DNA of 64,000 bases from Dethiobacter sp. GTDB lineage: Bacteria > Bacillota > Dethiobacteria > Dethiobacterales > Dethiobacteraceae. The notes beneath the pieces were generated by a model that did no database searches, was not told the DNA's origin, and saw only the letters and a list, made by a program, of their open reading frames with translations. Where the stretch lies: assembly GCA_018333635.1 (NCBI GenBank), contig JAGXTL010000037.1, forward strand, positions 1 to 64,000, read 5' to 3'. Positions 53,512 to 62,857 of this stretch are shown one piece after another. Each line of letters starts with the position of its first letter. Positions within the stretch are counted from its first letter, which is position 1. The translations under genes were made by a program, and so were the position numbers.

Positions 53512-55257
53512 CTATAAGCTTCCGCCCTGCTCGCGAATACGCTGTAACTTCCGCACCACTGTGGACTGGTCCACACCCAAGGCGTCCGCAGCTTTGCGGG
53601 TGGTCCCGAACTTCTGCAAAGCCTTTAACACAAGCTTTTTCTCCACTTCATAGAGTGCATCTTTTAAAGGCACTACATCGGAGATATCCACTCGGAAATG
53701 CCTCTCCGACTCAATAGACGGCTTGACCTGCAGCGGAAGCGCCTCAGAACCGATTACATCGTCCTGGCTGAGCACCACCATTCGCTCCACAATGTTTTGC
53801 AGTTCGCGCACATTGCCGGGCCAGTCATTAGTCAACAGCTGCTCCACTACTTCACGCCGAATGATCTTTTTTAATTTATACCGCTTGTTGAATTTGCGCA
53901 GAAAGAGGTCAATTAAAGGCGGGATATCATCAGGTCGTTCCCTCAGTGGAGGAATGGTGATGGGAATAACATTTAGGCGGTAAAACAAGTCTTCCCGAAA
54001 CCTGCCCTGGCGCACCAGTTCATTCAGGTCCCTGTTACTGGCGACGATAATACGCACATCCAGCTTGATAGGCTTTGTACCGCCCACGCGCATAATTTCC
54101 TGCTCCTGTATAGCCCGCAAAAACTTAACTTGTAAATAAAGAGGAATTTCCGAGACTTCGTCAAGCAAAAGAGTGCCCTTATGGGCCAACTCAAACATGC
54201 CCGGCTTCCCATTTTTATCGGCACCGGTAAACGAACCTTTTTCATAACCGAACAATTCCGACTCCAGCAAGTTTTCCGGTATCGCACCGCAGTTTACTTT
54301 GACAAAAGCTTCACCGCGCCGCTCACTGGAGCGGACAATAACCTGAGCCACCACTTCCTTGCCTACGCCGGACTCGCCCAGAATCAATACAGTAGAGTCC
54401 ACCTGGCCCACCCAAGTGGCCAACTTATACACGTGGCGCATCTGGTGGCTTTCCATCACAATGTCATCATCCACCCTCTGGGAACGTAGTTGCGCCAATT
54501 CATTCTGAAAGCGGGCCGCCTGCCTTTCTTTCACTTCCAGATCATGCTTCAGATCAATCAGTTCAGTTATATCGCGCACATTAGTAACAACGCGGACGAT
54601 TTCCCCGTCGTCGCCAAAAATCGGGTTTCCGGTAATCAGTACGCGCTTGCCTGTCTTGCATATATCGTGCATCATGGTAACTCGCTCTTTCTTTTTAAGC
54701 ACTTGGATTGTTACAGAATCAGAGAAATAGCCTTCATCCACCAGCTCCTGCATATGCCTGCCCAGGAATTCTTCCTTTTTCATGCCGGAAATTCGTTCGT
54801 AGGCACTATTTACATGCAGCGTGTAGCCCTCACCGTCGGTTATCCAGATACCGTCATACGATGATTCAATCACATCCTGCAATTCTTTGGCCAATTTTTT
54901 CTCTTCAACAAGCTCTCTTGTCACCTTTTCAAGTTCGGAAATATCCTGAAAAACACCGATGGCACCAACAAGTTCGCCTGCACTGTTCAGGATGGGAGAC
55001 CGGTTGGTAATAAGTTTCCGCCCCTGAAAATCAAGTTTCTGATGCGGGCGGCTTTCACCGGTGCGGATGATTTCCAAAAGGCCGGTGTCAGGAAAAATCT
55101 TGTCTACACGCTCGCTAATCAGTTTTTCCGCTTGTTGTCCCGCCACCTTGGCCGCCGACTTGTTAATCAGAATAATATGTCCGTTAACATCGCAGGCCAC
55201 GATGCCGTTGTAAACAGAATCCAGCACTGTCTGCAAATCGATGCTTTTTCTCGGCAT
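53512..55257 (-). CDS. sigma-54-dependent transcriptional activator with two PAS domains
   Basis: Enhancer-binding protein of 581 residues: PAS domains at about 10-105 and 125-230, then an AAA+ domain with Walker A GESGVGKE (about 294-301), a GSFTGA loop (341-346) and LLDEVSEIP, and a Fis-type helix-turn-helix at the end (TTRKAADALGVDQSTVVRKL). The usual loop is GAFTGA; here the second residue is Ser. Start ATG 55257 with AGGAGGGG. A sigma-54 promoter follows the gene, so the adjacent catabolic operon is the likely target. Confidence 0.92.
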   Translation of the reverse strand: MPRKSIDLQTVLDSVYNGIVACDVNGHIILINKSAAKVAGQQAEKLISERVDKIFPDTGLLEIIRTGESRPHQKLDFQGRKLITNRSPILNSAGELVGAIGVFQDISELEKVTRELVEEKKLAKELQDVIESSYDGIWITDGEGYTLHVNSAYERISGMKKEEFLGRHMQELVDEGYFSDSVTIQVLKKKERVTMMHDICKTGKRVLITGNPIFGDDGEIVRVVTNVRDITELIDLKHDLEVKERQAARFQNELAQLRSQRVDDDIVMESHQMRHVYKLATWVGQVDSTVLILGESGVGKEVVAQVIVRSSERRGEAFVKVNCGAIPENLLESELFGYEKGSFTGADKNGKPGMFELAHKGTLLLDEVSEIPLYLQVKFLRAIQEQEIMRVGGTKPIKLDVRIIVASNRDLNELVRQGRFREDLFYRLNVIPITIPPLRERPDDIPPLIDLFLRKFNKRYKLKKIIRREVVEQLLTNDWPGNVRELQNIVERMVVLSQDDVIGSEALPLQVKPSIESERHFRVDISDVVPLKDALYEVEKKLVLKALQKFGTTRKAADALGVDQSTVVRKLQRIREQGGSL

Positions 55258-55300
55258 AACAGCCCCTCCTATGATGACAAAATGCATCAAGCGTCAATAG

Positions 55301-55837
55301 TTATTCTTCCAGAGAAAATTCCCATGCGCAATAATATTCATCAGGGTGCTTGTCAGGCGGACAAGTTATGCATTTGGTTTTTATCCTAGGATCTATGGTC
55401 CTGGCAAAACCGGAGTATTCTAAGATGCCAACTGTCTTACATGGGAAATCCGGCAAGTTTTTTCTTCTCCTGGCAACCTGAACGCGACAGTTATTCATTC
55501 TAAAGACAAGTTGATTTGAATTAACCCAAAGTATTTCCTGTTTATTAATAAAAGCGTAAAGTCTGAAATTTAAAGCTTTGGCCAGGGATTTGAGGCCACC
55601 ATTTTCAGGCAGGCTTAGGGTTTCCATAATCCTTTTGGCTTCGACAACGGTAAACTTCTCCCAAGCCATTTCATCAAGCTCAATAGCAGCTTCCATTCCG
55701 AATTTTTTCTCGGCAGCCTGAAACCATAACCCGTCGTGGGCCAACCAGCGTTTGCATAAATCTTTGATAAAGTTTTGCAGCTCTTCCCTACTCATCTCTT
55801 CCAAGCTTTCAAATACCGGCGAATCCTTTATTTCCAT
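55301..55837 (-). CDS. DUF6125-like protein
   Basis: About 178 residues resembling the DUF6125 family, some members of which are linked to sulfur heterocycle hydrolases; no function is proven. It begins MEIKDSPVFESLEEMSREEL and has an N-terminal helical region, then a C-terminal cysteine group (CITCPPDKHPDEYYC). The second ATG (55837) is chosen because GGAGG lies five bases before it. It lies between acetoacetyl-CoA synthetase and the regulator gene and may be cotranscribed with the latter. Confidence 0.6.
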   Translation of the reverse strand: MEIKDSPVFESLEEMSREELQNFIKDLCKRWLAHDGLWFQAAEKKFGMEAAIELDEMAWEKFTVVEAKRIMETLSLPENGGLKSLAKALNFRLYAFINKQEILWVNSNQLVFRMNNCRVQVARRRKNLPDFPCKTVGILEYSGFARTIDPRIKTKCITCPPDKHPDEYYCAWEFSLEE

Positions 55838-55854
55838 ATTAACCTCCATTCACA

Positions 55855-55901
55855 TTGTTACTGTTTTTGCACTAGTCATTTAATCTGAACTACAGTAACA
55901 A
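55855..55901. repeat. 10-bp inverted repeat with 27-base spacer
   Basis: TTGTTACTGT (55855-55864) and ACAGTAACAA (55892-55901) are exact complements flanking 27 bases, between the acetoacetyl-CoA synthetase and DUF6125 genes. It may be a long-loop attenuator or a two-site operator. No T tract follows. Confidence 0.6.
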
Positions 55902-55907
55902 ACCTAT

Positions 55908-57860
55908 TTAGAAGCTTAATTCCGGCAGCCTCCTAAATAAATCTAGAGCAGCGGGGTTAGCCAGAGCATCCCTGTTTAAGACTGGCTCATCATGAATGAT
56001 GCTGCGCACTGCCATTTCCACCTTTTTACCGTTTAAAGTATATGGAATATCACTAATGGCAATGATTTTTGCTGGCACGTGTCTAGGCGTTGTATTAGCC
56101 TTGATGGTATCTTTAATCTTTTTGATTAAATTTTCATCGAGAACAAGACTGTCGGCTAATTTTACAAAAAGAATTACTCTGACATCATTCTCCCAGTTTT
56201 GACCTACCACAATACTGTCAAGAATTTCAGGAATAATCCCTACTTGCCGGTATATTTCGGCTGTGCCAATTCTAACTCCACCGGGATTTAAAGTTGCATC
56301 AGAACGGCCATGAATTATTACCCCGCCCGAATCGGTAATTTCTATGTAATCGCCATGTCTCCAAAAATTTGGGTAAAAATCAAAGTATGCCTGTTTGTAT
56401 TTCTTCTGTTCCGGATCATTCCAGAAATATATGGGCATTGAGGGAAAAGGGGCGGTGCAGACCAGTTCTCCCTTTTGGTTAATCTGTGGCTCCCCCAGAG
56501 CATCAAAGCTTTGCACTTTCATGCCTAATCCGCGGCACTGAAGCTCCCTGGCAAACACAGGGCCTATAGGGTTGCCCAAAGCGAAGCAGGATATAATATC
56601 AGTGCCCCCTGAAATTGAAGAAAGACATATGTCCTCCTTAATACCCCGGTATACATATTCAAAACTTTCCAAGGCCAGAGGAGAACCTGTCGATAAAAGT
56701 GTCTTTAATTTGCCCAAATCATAGCAATCTCCCGGCTTATCCATGACTTTTTCCAGCGATTCCAGGTATTTGGCGCTAGTTCCAAAAATATTTATTCCCT
56801 CATCCTGGGCAAGCTTAAACAGTGTCCCTGGGTCTGGATAGAATGGAGAGCCCTCAAAGAGCACCACTGTTGCCCCTACAGCCAAGGAGCTGACCAGCCA
56901 ATTCCACATCATCCAGCCACAGGTAGTGTAATAAAAAATAGTCTCGCCTTGTTTAAGGTCAGAATGAAGAATTAATTCCTTTAAGTGCTGGATTAATGTT
57001 CCGCCTGCACCGTGGACTATGCATTTAGGAACACCCGTTGTTCCGGAGGAATACATAATGTAAACCGGGTGATCAAAGGACAACTGGGTAAATTCAATTT
57101 CCAGACCTTCTTCTGGTGAAAGGAAGCTTTCATATAGGACAGCCTTGGGCAAGTTGCTGATATCCGGTTCCGGCACAGTATATGGAACTACTACAACTTT
57201 TTCTATGGTAGGAAGATCCTTCAAGATACCCGTTACTCTTTCCAGTGAATCGATCAGTTTTCCGTTATATGAATAGCCATTGGCGGTAAAGAGAACTTTG
57301 GGCTGAATTTGTCCAAAACGGTCAAAAACCCCTTTTATCCCAAAATCTGGCGAACAGGAAGACCAAATGGCTCCTATACTCGTGGTGGCCAGCATAGCAA
57401 TAACAGCTTCAATCATATTTGGCATAAAGCCCGCTACCCGGTCCCCCGTGATTACCCCCATTTCTCGAAGGGACTTGGCAACACGGGCCACCTGGTCATA
57501 AAGATTCCCATAGGTTATTTTCTTAATCTCAGATGTTTCACCCTTAAAGACTAATGCGGTACTATCGTCACGAAGGCGCAACAGATTTTCGGCAAAATTA
57601 AGCTTTGCTCCTGTAAACCATTGGGCTGTAAGCATAACTTCGGAATTAATCAGAACATGGTCATAGGAACGGGAGGCTTTTATCTCGCCAAATTCCCACA
57701 TGGCCTCCCAAAAGGCAGTGTATTCCACAACGGACCAGTTGTATAAATCATTATAGGTGCTAAAACTCTGCTTATATTTTTTGTTTATAAACTCCATAAA
57801 ACTGGTCATATTAGCATGCTTTATTCTTTCCTCTGAAGGTGTCCATAACAACTTATTCAT
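55908..57860 (-). CDS. acetoacetyl-CoA synthetase
   Basis: Activates acetoacetate to acetoacetyl-CoA with ATP. 650 residues is the length of AacS. YSSGTTGVPKCIVHGAGGTL, TTCGWMMWNWLVSSLA and the late LNGKKVEMAVRS with the catalytic lysine are typical, as is WFTGAKLNFAENLL near residue 82. It completes the leucine/isovalerate pathway by recovering the acetoacetate released by HMG-CoA lyase. It lies 114 bp after the carboxyltransferase gene. Confidence 0.92.
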   Translation of the reverse strand: MNKLLWTPSEERIKHANMTSFMEFINKKYKQSFSTYNDLYNWSVVEYTAFWEAMWEFGEIKASRSYDHVLINSEVMLTAQWFTGAKLNFAENLLRLRDDSTALVFKGETSEIKKITYGNLYDQVARVAKSLREMGVITGDRVAGFMPNMIEAVIAMLATTSIGAIWSSCSPDFGIKGVFDRFGQIQPKVLFTANGYSYNGKLIDSLERVTGILKDLPTIEKVVVVPYTVPEPDISNLPKAVLYESFLSPEEGLEIEFTQLSFDHPVYIMYSSGTTGVPKCIVHGAGGTLIQHLKELILHSDLKQGETIFYYTTCGWMMWNWLVSSLAVGATVVLFEGSPFYPDPGTLFKLAQDEGINIFGTSAKYLESLEKVMDKPGDCYDLGKLKTLLSTGSPLALESFEYVYRGIKEDICLSSISGGTDIISCFALGNPIGPVFARELQCRGLGMKVQSFDALGEPQINQKGELVCTAPFPSMPIYFWNDPEQKKYKQAYFDFYPNFWRHGDYIEITDSGGVIIHGRSDATLNPGGVRIGTAEIYRQVGIIPEILDSIVVGQNWENDVRVILFVKLADSLVLDENLIKKIKDTIKANTTPRHVPAKIIAISDIPYTLNGKKVEMAVRSIIHDEPVLNRDALANPAALDLFRRLPELSF

Positions 57861-57974
57861 ACCTCTACCTCCCTAATTTTATTTGCTGATTGGTAGAGCA
57901 AAAGCCTCATGGCCTGTTAAGACAGAATTACGTTTTATTGCTCCTCCCAGATTAAAGGCATAATTCCCCATCAG

Positions 57975-59546
57975 TTAAACCGGTGTCACAGGGCGCTTAC
58001 GGTCAGAAAAGGACATTTCTTTTGAGGCATAGGTATTAAAGCGAGCAATAAGCTCTTCCCTTAGCTCGTTGGCAGGTATTACTCCATCGATGATTAACTC
58101 TGAAGCTAAACGATATATATTAATATCTTCCCGGTATTCTTTGCGCTTCTCCTCAATGAAGGCTGACCTGGCATGTTCCTCTAAGGCGATAATCTTGTTA
58201 CTATATACTGCATTTACAGCCGCCTCCGGACCCATTACAGCTATCTGTGCCGTCGGCAAAGCAAGGCAGCAGTCTGGTTCAAAGGCCGGACCGCACATAG
58301 CGTATAAACCTGCGCCATAAGCTTTTCTTACCACAATAGATATTTTGGGAACTGTTGCTTCTGACATGGCGCTTACCATTTTGGCTCCATGCCTGATTAT
58401 ACCTGCTCGCTCAACTTTAGTCCCTATCATGAAACCTGGAACATCCATTAAGAAAAGCAGAGGCATATTAAAGGCATCACATAGGGTCATAAAGCGGGTC
58501 GCTTTGTCGGCAGTATCGACAAAAATTACGCCACCCTTGACCTTAGACTGATTAGCAATGATTCCCACAGCCCGACCGCCAATCCTAGCGAAACCGGTGA
58601 TTAATTCCTGGGCAAATAGTTTTTTCATTTCAAAGAAACTGCCCTCATCTATGACACCATTGATAAACTCCTCCATATCGAAGGGTGCATTCTGATCCTT
58701 GGGTACTATCTGCTCTAAGGGTCTGCCAACCGCCGGGGCTTTTATCTCTGTTAGAGCAGTTTTTTCCTTATAGCTGGCGGGAAAAAAGCTGAGGTATTTT
58801 TTCGCAAATGCGATGGCTTCTTCCTCATTTTTGGCTAATACATCACCGCAGCCGCTTACACTGCAATGCATTCTGGCACCGCCCATTTCTTCAAGTGTAA
58901 CCTTCTCCCCGATTACCATTTCAGCCATCCGTGGCGAACCGAGATACATACTGGCGTTTTTATCTACCATAATCACAACATCACAGAAAGCTGGGATATA
59001 GGCGCCACCTGCTGCGGAAGGCCCAAAAAGAAGGCAGACCTGAGGAACGGTCCCGGACATTTTTACCTGATTATAAAAAATCCTGCCTGCCCCTCGCCGT
59101 CCAGGGAACATTTCGATTTGGTCTGTAATTCTGGCCCCTGCGGAATCAACAAGGTATAACATGGGAATCTTCAGCTTAGCAGCCGTTTCCTGAATGCGAA
59201 TTATCTTTTCCACGGTTCGCCATCCCCACGAACCAGCTTTTACAGTAGAATCATTGGCCATAAAACAAACATTTTGGCCGTTAATAGTACCAGTTCCACA
59301 GACAACCCCATCGGCTGGCAAGTCGTCGGCCAGGCAATTAGCCCAGAGACCATCCTCTGCTTCCACATCGGCATCAAACAATAATTTTAACCGCTCGCGT
59401 ACAAAAAGTTTAGATTGAGACTGAGAGGCTTTATGATACTTTTCGGCCCCTCCCTTTTTTACTATTATTCGTTTATTTTTTAAAGCTTCATCTGTATTGT
59501 CAGCACCTTTTTCAACTATGGTTAAGCTGTCTTGGGTCGTACTCAT
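57975..59546 (-). CDS. acyl-CoA carboxylase carboxyltransferase subunit (methylcrotonyl-CoA type)
   Basis: Carboxyltransferase subunit transferring CO2 from biotin to an acyl-CoA. 523 residues with both crotonase-like halves: GPSAAGGAYIPAFCDVVIMVD in the first and GFARIGGRAVGIIANQSKVKGG plus GAGLYAMCGPAFEPDCCLAL in the second. The neighbouring hydratase and HMG-CoA lyase indicate 3-methylcrotonyl-CoA as substrate; propionyl-CoA carboxylase is the alternative by sequence. It is two bases from the hydratase gene. Confidence 0.88.
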   Translation of the reverse strand: MSTTQDSLTIVEKGADNTDEALKNKRIIVKKGGAEKYHKASQSQSKLFVRERLKLLFDADVEAEDGLWANCLADDLPADGVVCGTGTINGQNVCFMANDSTVKAGSWGWRTVEKIIRIQETAAKLKIPMLYLVDSAGARITDQIEMFPGRRGAGRIFYNQVKMSGTVPQVCLLFGPSAAGGAYIPAFCDVVIMVDKNASMYLGSPRMAEMVIGEKVTLEEMGGARMHCSVSGCGDVLAKNEEEAIAFAKKYLSFFPASYKEKTALTEIKAPAVGRPLEQIVPKDQNAPFDMEEFINGVIDEGSFFEMKKLFAQELITGFARIGGRAVGIIANQSKVKGGVIFVDTADKATRFMTLCDAFNMPLLFLMDVPGFMIGTKVERAGIIRHGAKMVSAMSEATVPKISIVVRKAYGAGLYAMCGPAFEPDCCLALPTAQIAVMGPEAAVNAVYSNKIIALEEHARSAFIEEKRKEYREDINIYRLASELIIDGVIPANELREELIARFNTYASKEMSFSDRKRPVTPV

Positions 59547-59548
59547 AA

Positions 59549-60328
59549 TTACTCCCCCCTATATTGTGGTTTTCTTTTTTCTTTGAAGGCCGCAAGTCCC
59601 TCTAAGCGGTCTTTGGTAGGCAAACATATCTCGTAAGCTTTGGCCTCAATATTGAGCCCAGTTTCTAAATCCACCTCTGAACCATGATTAATAGCAAACT
59701 TTGCCTGTTGCACAGCGATGGGAGCATTGTTATTGATTAATGCTGCCATTTCTTGGGCAGCGACGGTTGCGCTGACAGAACTTACCAGCTTATTTACTAA
59801 GCCTAGCTCAAATGCTTCATGAGCATTCAATTTTCGCCCGGTAAATATAATTTCCTTAGCTACTCCCTTGCCTACTAGCCTAGTCAAACGTTGAGTACCG
59901 CCAGCGCCGGGGATAATTCCCAGGGAAACTTCTGTCAGTCCGATAGTAGCAGTTTCACTGGCTATACGAATATCGCACGCTAAAGCCAGCTCAGCGCCTC
60001 CACCCAGAGCCAAGCCATTAATGGCAGCTATAACAGGAACCTGTAAATTTTCTATTGCTGTAAGGGTACTGCGGATTGTGCCTAAGAATTCTTTAACTTG
60101 AATATGGGTTAGTCCGGCCCGTTCCTTTAAGTCAGCACCGGCTGAAAAGGCCTTGGTACCAGCTCCGGTTATAATAACTGTTCTCAAGCTAGTATTAAAG
60201 CGAAGGTCGTTGATAAGCTTTTGAAGTTCTTTAAGAGTGGGGAAATTTAAAGCATTCATTTGTTCAGGCCGGTTAATGGTTATGAGGCAGCTGTATCCTT
60301 GAAATTCTACAGATAATCCTTCGTCCAT
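59549..60328 (-). CDS. enoyl-CoA hydratase, methylglutaconyl-CoA hydratase-like
   Basis: Crotonase-fold hydratase of 259 residues. AFSAGADLKE forms part of the oxyanion hole, followed by NGLALGGGAELALACDIRIA and LTEVSLGIIPGAGGTQRL with the two catalytic glutamates. In the cluster it should hydrate 3-methylglutaconyl-CoA to HMG-CoA; because the butyrate operon lacks its own crotonase, it could also act on crotonyl-CoA. It overlaps the HMG-CoA lyase gene by 22 bases. Confidence 0.88.
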   Translation of the reverse strand: MDEGLSVEFQGYSCLITINRPEQMNALNFPTLKELQKLINDLRFNTSLRTVIITGAGTKAFSAGADLKERAGLTHIQVKEFLGTIRSTLTAIENLQVPVIAAINGLALGGGAELALACDIRIASETATIGLTEVSLGIIPGAGGTQRLTRLVGKGVAKEIIFTGRKLNAHEAFELGLVNKLVSSVSATVAAQEMAALINNNAPIAVQQAKFAINHGSEVDLETGLNIEAKAYEICLPTKDRLEGLAAFKEKRKPQYRGE

Positions 60329-61248
60329 GCTATCACCTCATCACAAGCAAAAGTGCTGGCTTGTAAATATTTGCTCGGCAGCTTACGCTCCAAGAGCTTT
60401 TGGGCATATCGACTACAATCGACTAGCTTATTTAGGTTTATACCTGTCTTTACCCCCATTCCGTGAAACATATAAACTAAGTCTTCCGTGGCAATGTTTC
60501 CGGAAGCGCCAGGGGCAAAGGGGCAACCGCCTAGTCCCCCGAAGCTACTGTCAAAAGTACTAATACCGCATTGAAGAGCAGCAAGAGCATTGGCCAAGCC
60601 GCTGCCTCGGGTATCATGAAAATGGACTGCTATTTTATTAAGATCAATGTCATGGGAAAGGAAATTTACTACGTCTGAAACTTGCTTAGGATTAGCTACA
60701 CCTGTTGTGTCACTGATAGCTACCTCGTAGACCCCTGCGGATAATAGCTCCTGGCAAATCTCTAATACTTTCTGGGATTCAGTCGGACCATCAAAGGGGC
60801 AACCGAACACTGTAGAAAGATTTGCCCGAACTTTGATGTTAACGGATAAGGCTTGGTTAATTACCTCTTTACCAATTCTTATAGCTTCTTTAACAGATTT
60901 GTTAATGTTCTTCTGGCTGTGGCTTTCACTGGCCGAAAGAAAAAAAACTACTTCTTTTATTCCGGTAGCTTGAGCACTATCCAGGCCTCTATTATTTGGT
61001 ACCAAAGCAGAGTAGGTAATGTTTTGACTCCTTTCAATAGAAACAGCAACTTCCAACGAATCTGCTAACTGGGGTATCCACTTAGGGCTGACAAAGGAAG
61101 TAATCTCAATTTGCTCTAACCCAGTTTGGTTAAGCATATTGATTAGCCTGATTTTTTCTTGGGTGGGGATAAAATTCTTTTCATTTTGTAGTCCATCCCG
61201 CATACCAACTTCAACTACTTTTACTTTCCGAGGCAGCTTTTCAAACAT
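60307..61248 (-). CDS. hydroxymethylglutaryl-CoA lyase
   Basis: Cleaves HMG-CoA to acetyl-CoA and acetoacetate. EVGMRDGLQNE holds Arg17 and Asp18, HFHDTRGSGLANALAAL holds the metal histidines, and GLGGCPFAPGASGNIATEDL holds the active-site cysteine. 313 residues, family length. It lies 16 bp downstream of the biotinyl carrier gene and overlaps the hydratase. Confidence 0.95.
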   Translation of the reverse strand: MFEKLPRKVKVVEVGMRDGLQNEKNFIPTQEKIRLINMLNQTGLEQIEITSFVSPKWIPQLADSLEVAVSIERSQNITYSALVPNNRGLDSAQATGIKEVVFFLSASESHSQKNINKSVKEAIRIGKEVINQALSVNIKVRANLSTVFGCPFDGPTESQKVLEICQELLSAGVYEVAISDTTGVANPKQVSDVVNFLSHDIDLNKIAVHFHDTRGSGLANALAALQCGISTFDSSFGGLGGCPFAPGASGNIATEDLVYMFHGMGVKTGINLNKLVDCSRYAQKLLERKLPSKYLQASTFACDEVIAWTKDYL

Positions 61249-61264
61249 TTCTTAATCACCCCCG

Positions 61265-61477
61265 CTACTCCAAGACAATTAATGCATCACCCTCATTTAC
61301 AAAATCCCCTATATTCACTTTGATTTCCTTAACTATACCGCTGTCAATGGCTTGAATTGGTATTTCCATTTTCATAGACTCTAGGATAACTGCATCTTCC
61401 CCACTGTTTAACTGGTCGCCGTGGCTAACCAGAAGACTTAAAACTAAGCCGGCCATGGTTGCATATATTACTTTCAA
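61265..61477 (-). CDS. biotin carboxyl carrier (biotinyl domain) protein
   Basis: Free-standing 70-residue biotinyl domain. Biotin is attached to Lys36 in ILESMKMEIPI. Two flanking hemi-barrels repeat the SHGDQLNSGE and NIGDFVNEGD pattern. It lies three bases after the biotin carboxylase gene and supplies the swinging arm between it and the carboxyltransferase, giving a three-part methylcrotonyl-CoA carboxylase. Confidence 0.93.
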   Translation of the reverse strand: MKVIYATMAGLVLSLLVSHGDQLNSGEDAVILESMKMEIPIQAIDSGIVKEIKVNIGDFVNEGDALIVLE

Positions 61478-61480
61478 ACT

Positions 61481-62824
61481 TCATTCCTCCGTTAATATTT
61501 GTTCAATTAAATTAGTATGGGTCTCACCGGCAATGAATTTGGGATGGGATATTACTTTTTGCAAAATGGGAATATTGACCTTGATTCCTTCTGCTTGAAA
61601 GTCCTCCAAAGCCTTAACCATTCTGTTTATGGCTTCCTGGCGGTCGTTGCCCCAGGTAATGATTTTGCCTAACATAGGGTCATAATAGGGGCTGACAATG
61701 TATCCGGAACATATTCCAAAATCATTTCTAACAAAATCTCCTTCGGGCAATGTTAAACTGTTAACTTTGCCTGGCGAGGGCAACAATGTCTTAGGATCTT
61801 CAGCATAAATCCGGCATTCAATCGCGTGACCCTGCAATTTGGGTTTATCTTTTTCTTCATCTAACTTCTTACCGGCAGCGACGAGAATTTGTTCCTCAAC
61901 CAGGTCATAACCGGTGATCATCTCTGTAATGGGATGCTCCACTTGCAGACGGGTGTTCATTTCCAGAAAATAGAAGTTCTTGTCTTTATCCATTAAGAAC
62001 TCTACAGTTCCGGCATTGGAATAACCTATTGCCTTGGCTCCTTGGACGGCAACATTCCCTATTTTCTCTCTTAATTTTTCGTCCACGAAAGCAGAAGGAG
62101 CTTCTTCAACTACTTTCTGATGACGTCTCTGAATCGAGCATTCCCTTTCAAAAAGATGGATCGTATTGCCATAATTATCAGCTAAGAGTTGGACTTCAAT
62201 ATGCCGGGGACTTTCTAGATACTTTTCCATATAAACCGAATCATCATCAAAATAAGCCTTGGCCCTGCCTTGACAAGCTTTTAAGGCTTTTTCCATTTCA
62301 TCATCTTTATGAACTATTTGCATGCCAATGCCTCCGCCACCAGCTGAGGCTTTTATCATGACCGGATAGCCTAATTCAATGGCAAATCCCTTTGCCTGAG
62401 CGACATCATTAATATGTTTTTCAAATCCGGCGACAATAGGCACACCGGCAGCTTTCATGATTTCCCTGGCCCGGACCTTGCCGCCCATTTTAGCAATAAC
62501 CTCAGGTTTTGGTCCGATAAAAATTATACCCTCGACCTGACAGCGGCGTGCGAACTCTGGATTTTCCGACAACAGCCCATATCCAGGGTGGATAGCTTCG
62601 GCGCACGCTTCTTTGGCAACAGCTAAAATGCGATCCATATTTAGATAACTTTGCGAGACCCGGGAAGGGCCTACATGAAAGGCCCGCCCGGCTAGTTTAA
62701 CATGAGGAGCTTCAGCATCAGCATCGGAATAGATAGCAATGGCTTCTATCCCAAGTTTTTGGCAGCTTTTAATTATTCTAACAGCTATCTCTCCCCGGTT
62801 AGCAATTAATACCTTTGAAAACAT
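61481..62824 (-). CDS. biotin carboxylase subunit of acyl-CoA carboxylase
   Basis: ATP-grasp enzyme that carboxylates biotin with bicarbonate. FSKVLIANRGEIAVRII at the N-terminus, HPGYGLLSENPEFA, KASAGGGGIGMQIV in the ATP lid and FLEMNTRLQVEHPITEMITG are all present. 447 residues, the length of a detached biotin carboxylase. The missing biotinyl domain is the next gene. In this context it is part of methylcrotonyl-CoA carboxylase, not fatty-acid ACC, since the fab genes are elsewhere. Confidence 0.95.
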   Translation of the reverse strand: MFSKVLIANRGEIAVRIIKSCQKLGIEAIAIYSDADAEAPHVKLAGRAFHVGPSRVSQSYLNMDRILAVAKEACAEAIHPGYGLLSENPEFARRCQVEGIIFIGPKPEVIAKMGGKVRAREIMKAAGVPIVAGFEKHINDVAQAKGFAIELGYPVMIKASAGGGGIGMQIVHKDDEMEKALKACQGRAKAYFDDDSVYMEKYLESPRHIEVQLLADNYGNTIHLFERECSIQRRHQKVVEEAPSAFVDEKLREKIGNVAVQGAKAIGYSNAGTVEFLMDKDKNFYFLEMNTRLQVEHPITEMITGYDLVEEQILVAAGKKLDEEKDKPKLQGHAIECRIYAEDPKTLLPSPGKVNSLTLPEGDFVRNDFGICSGYIVSPYYDPMLGKIITWGNDRQEAINRMVKALEDFQAEGIKVNIPILQKVISHPKFIAGETHTNLIEQILTEE

Positions 62825-62857
62825 AGTTTCACCTACCCTGCCAATTAAGTTCTTTAT

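Noticed and set aside
57861-57974. Sigma-54 promoter before acetoacetyl-CoA synthetase
   Set aside because: AGCAA and ATGGCC are present but the -24/-12 spacing and TGCCA element do not fit.
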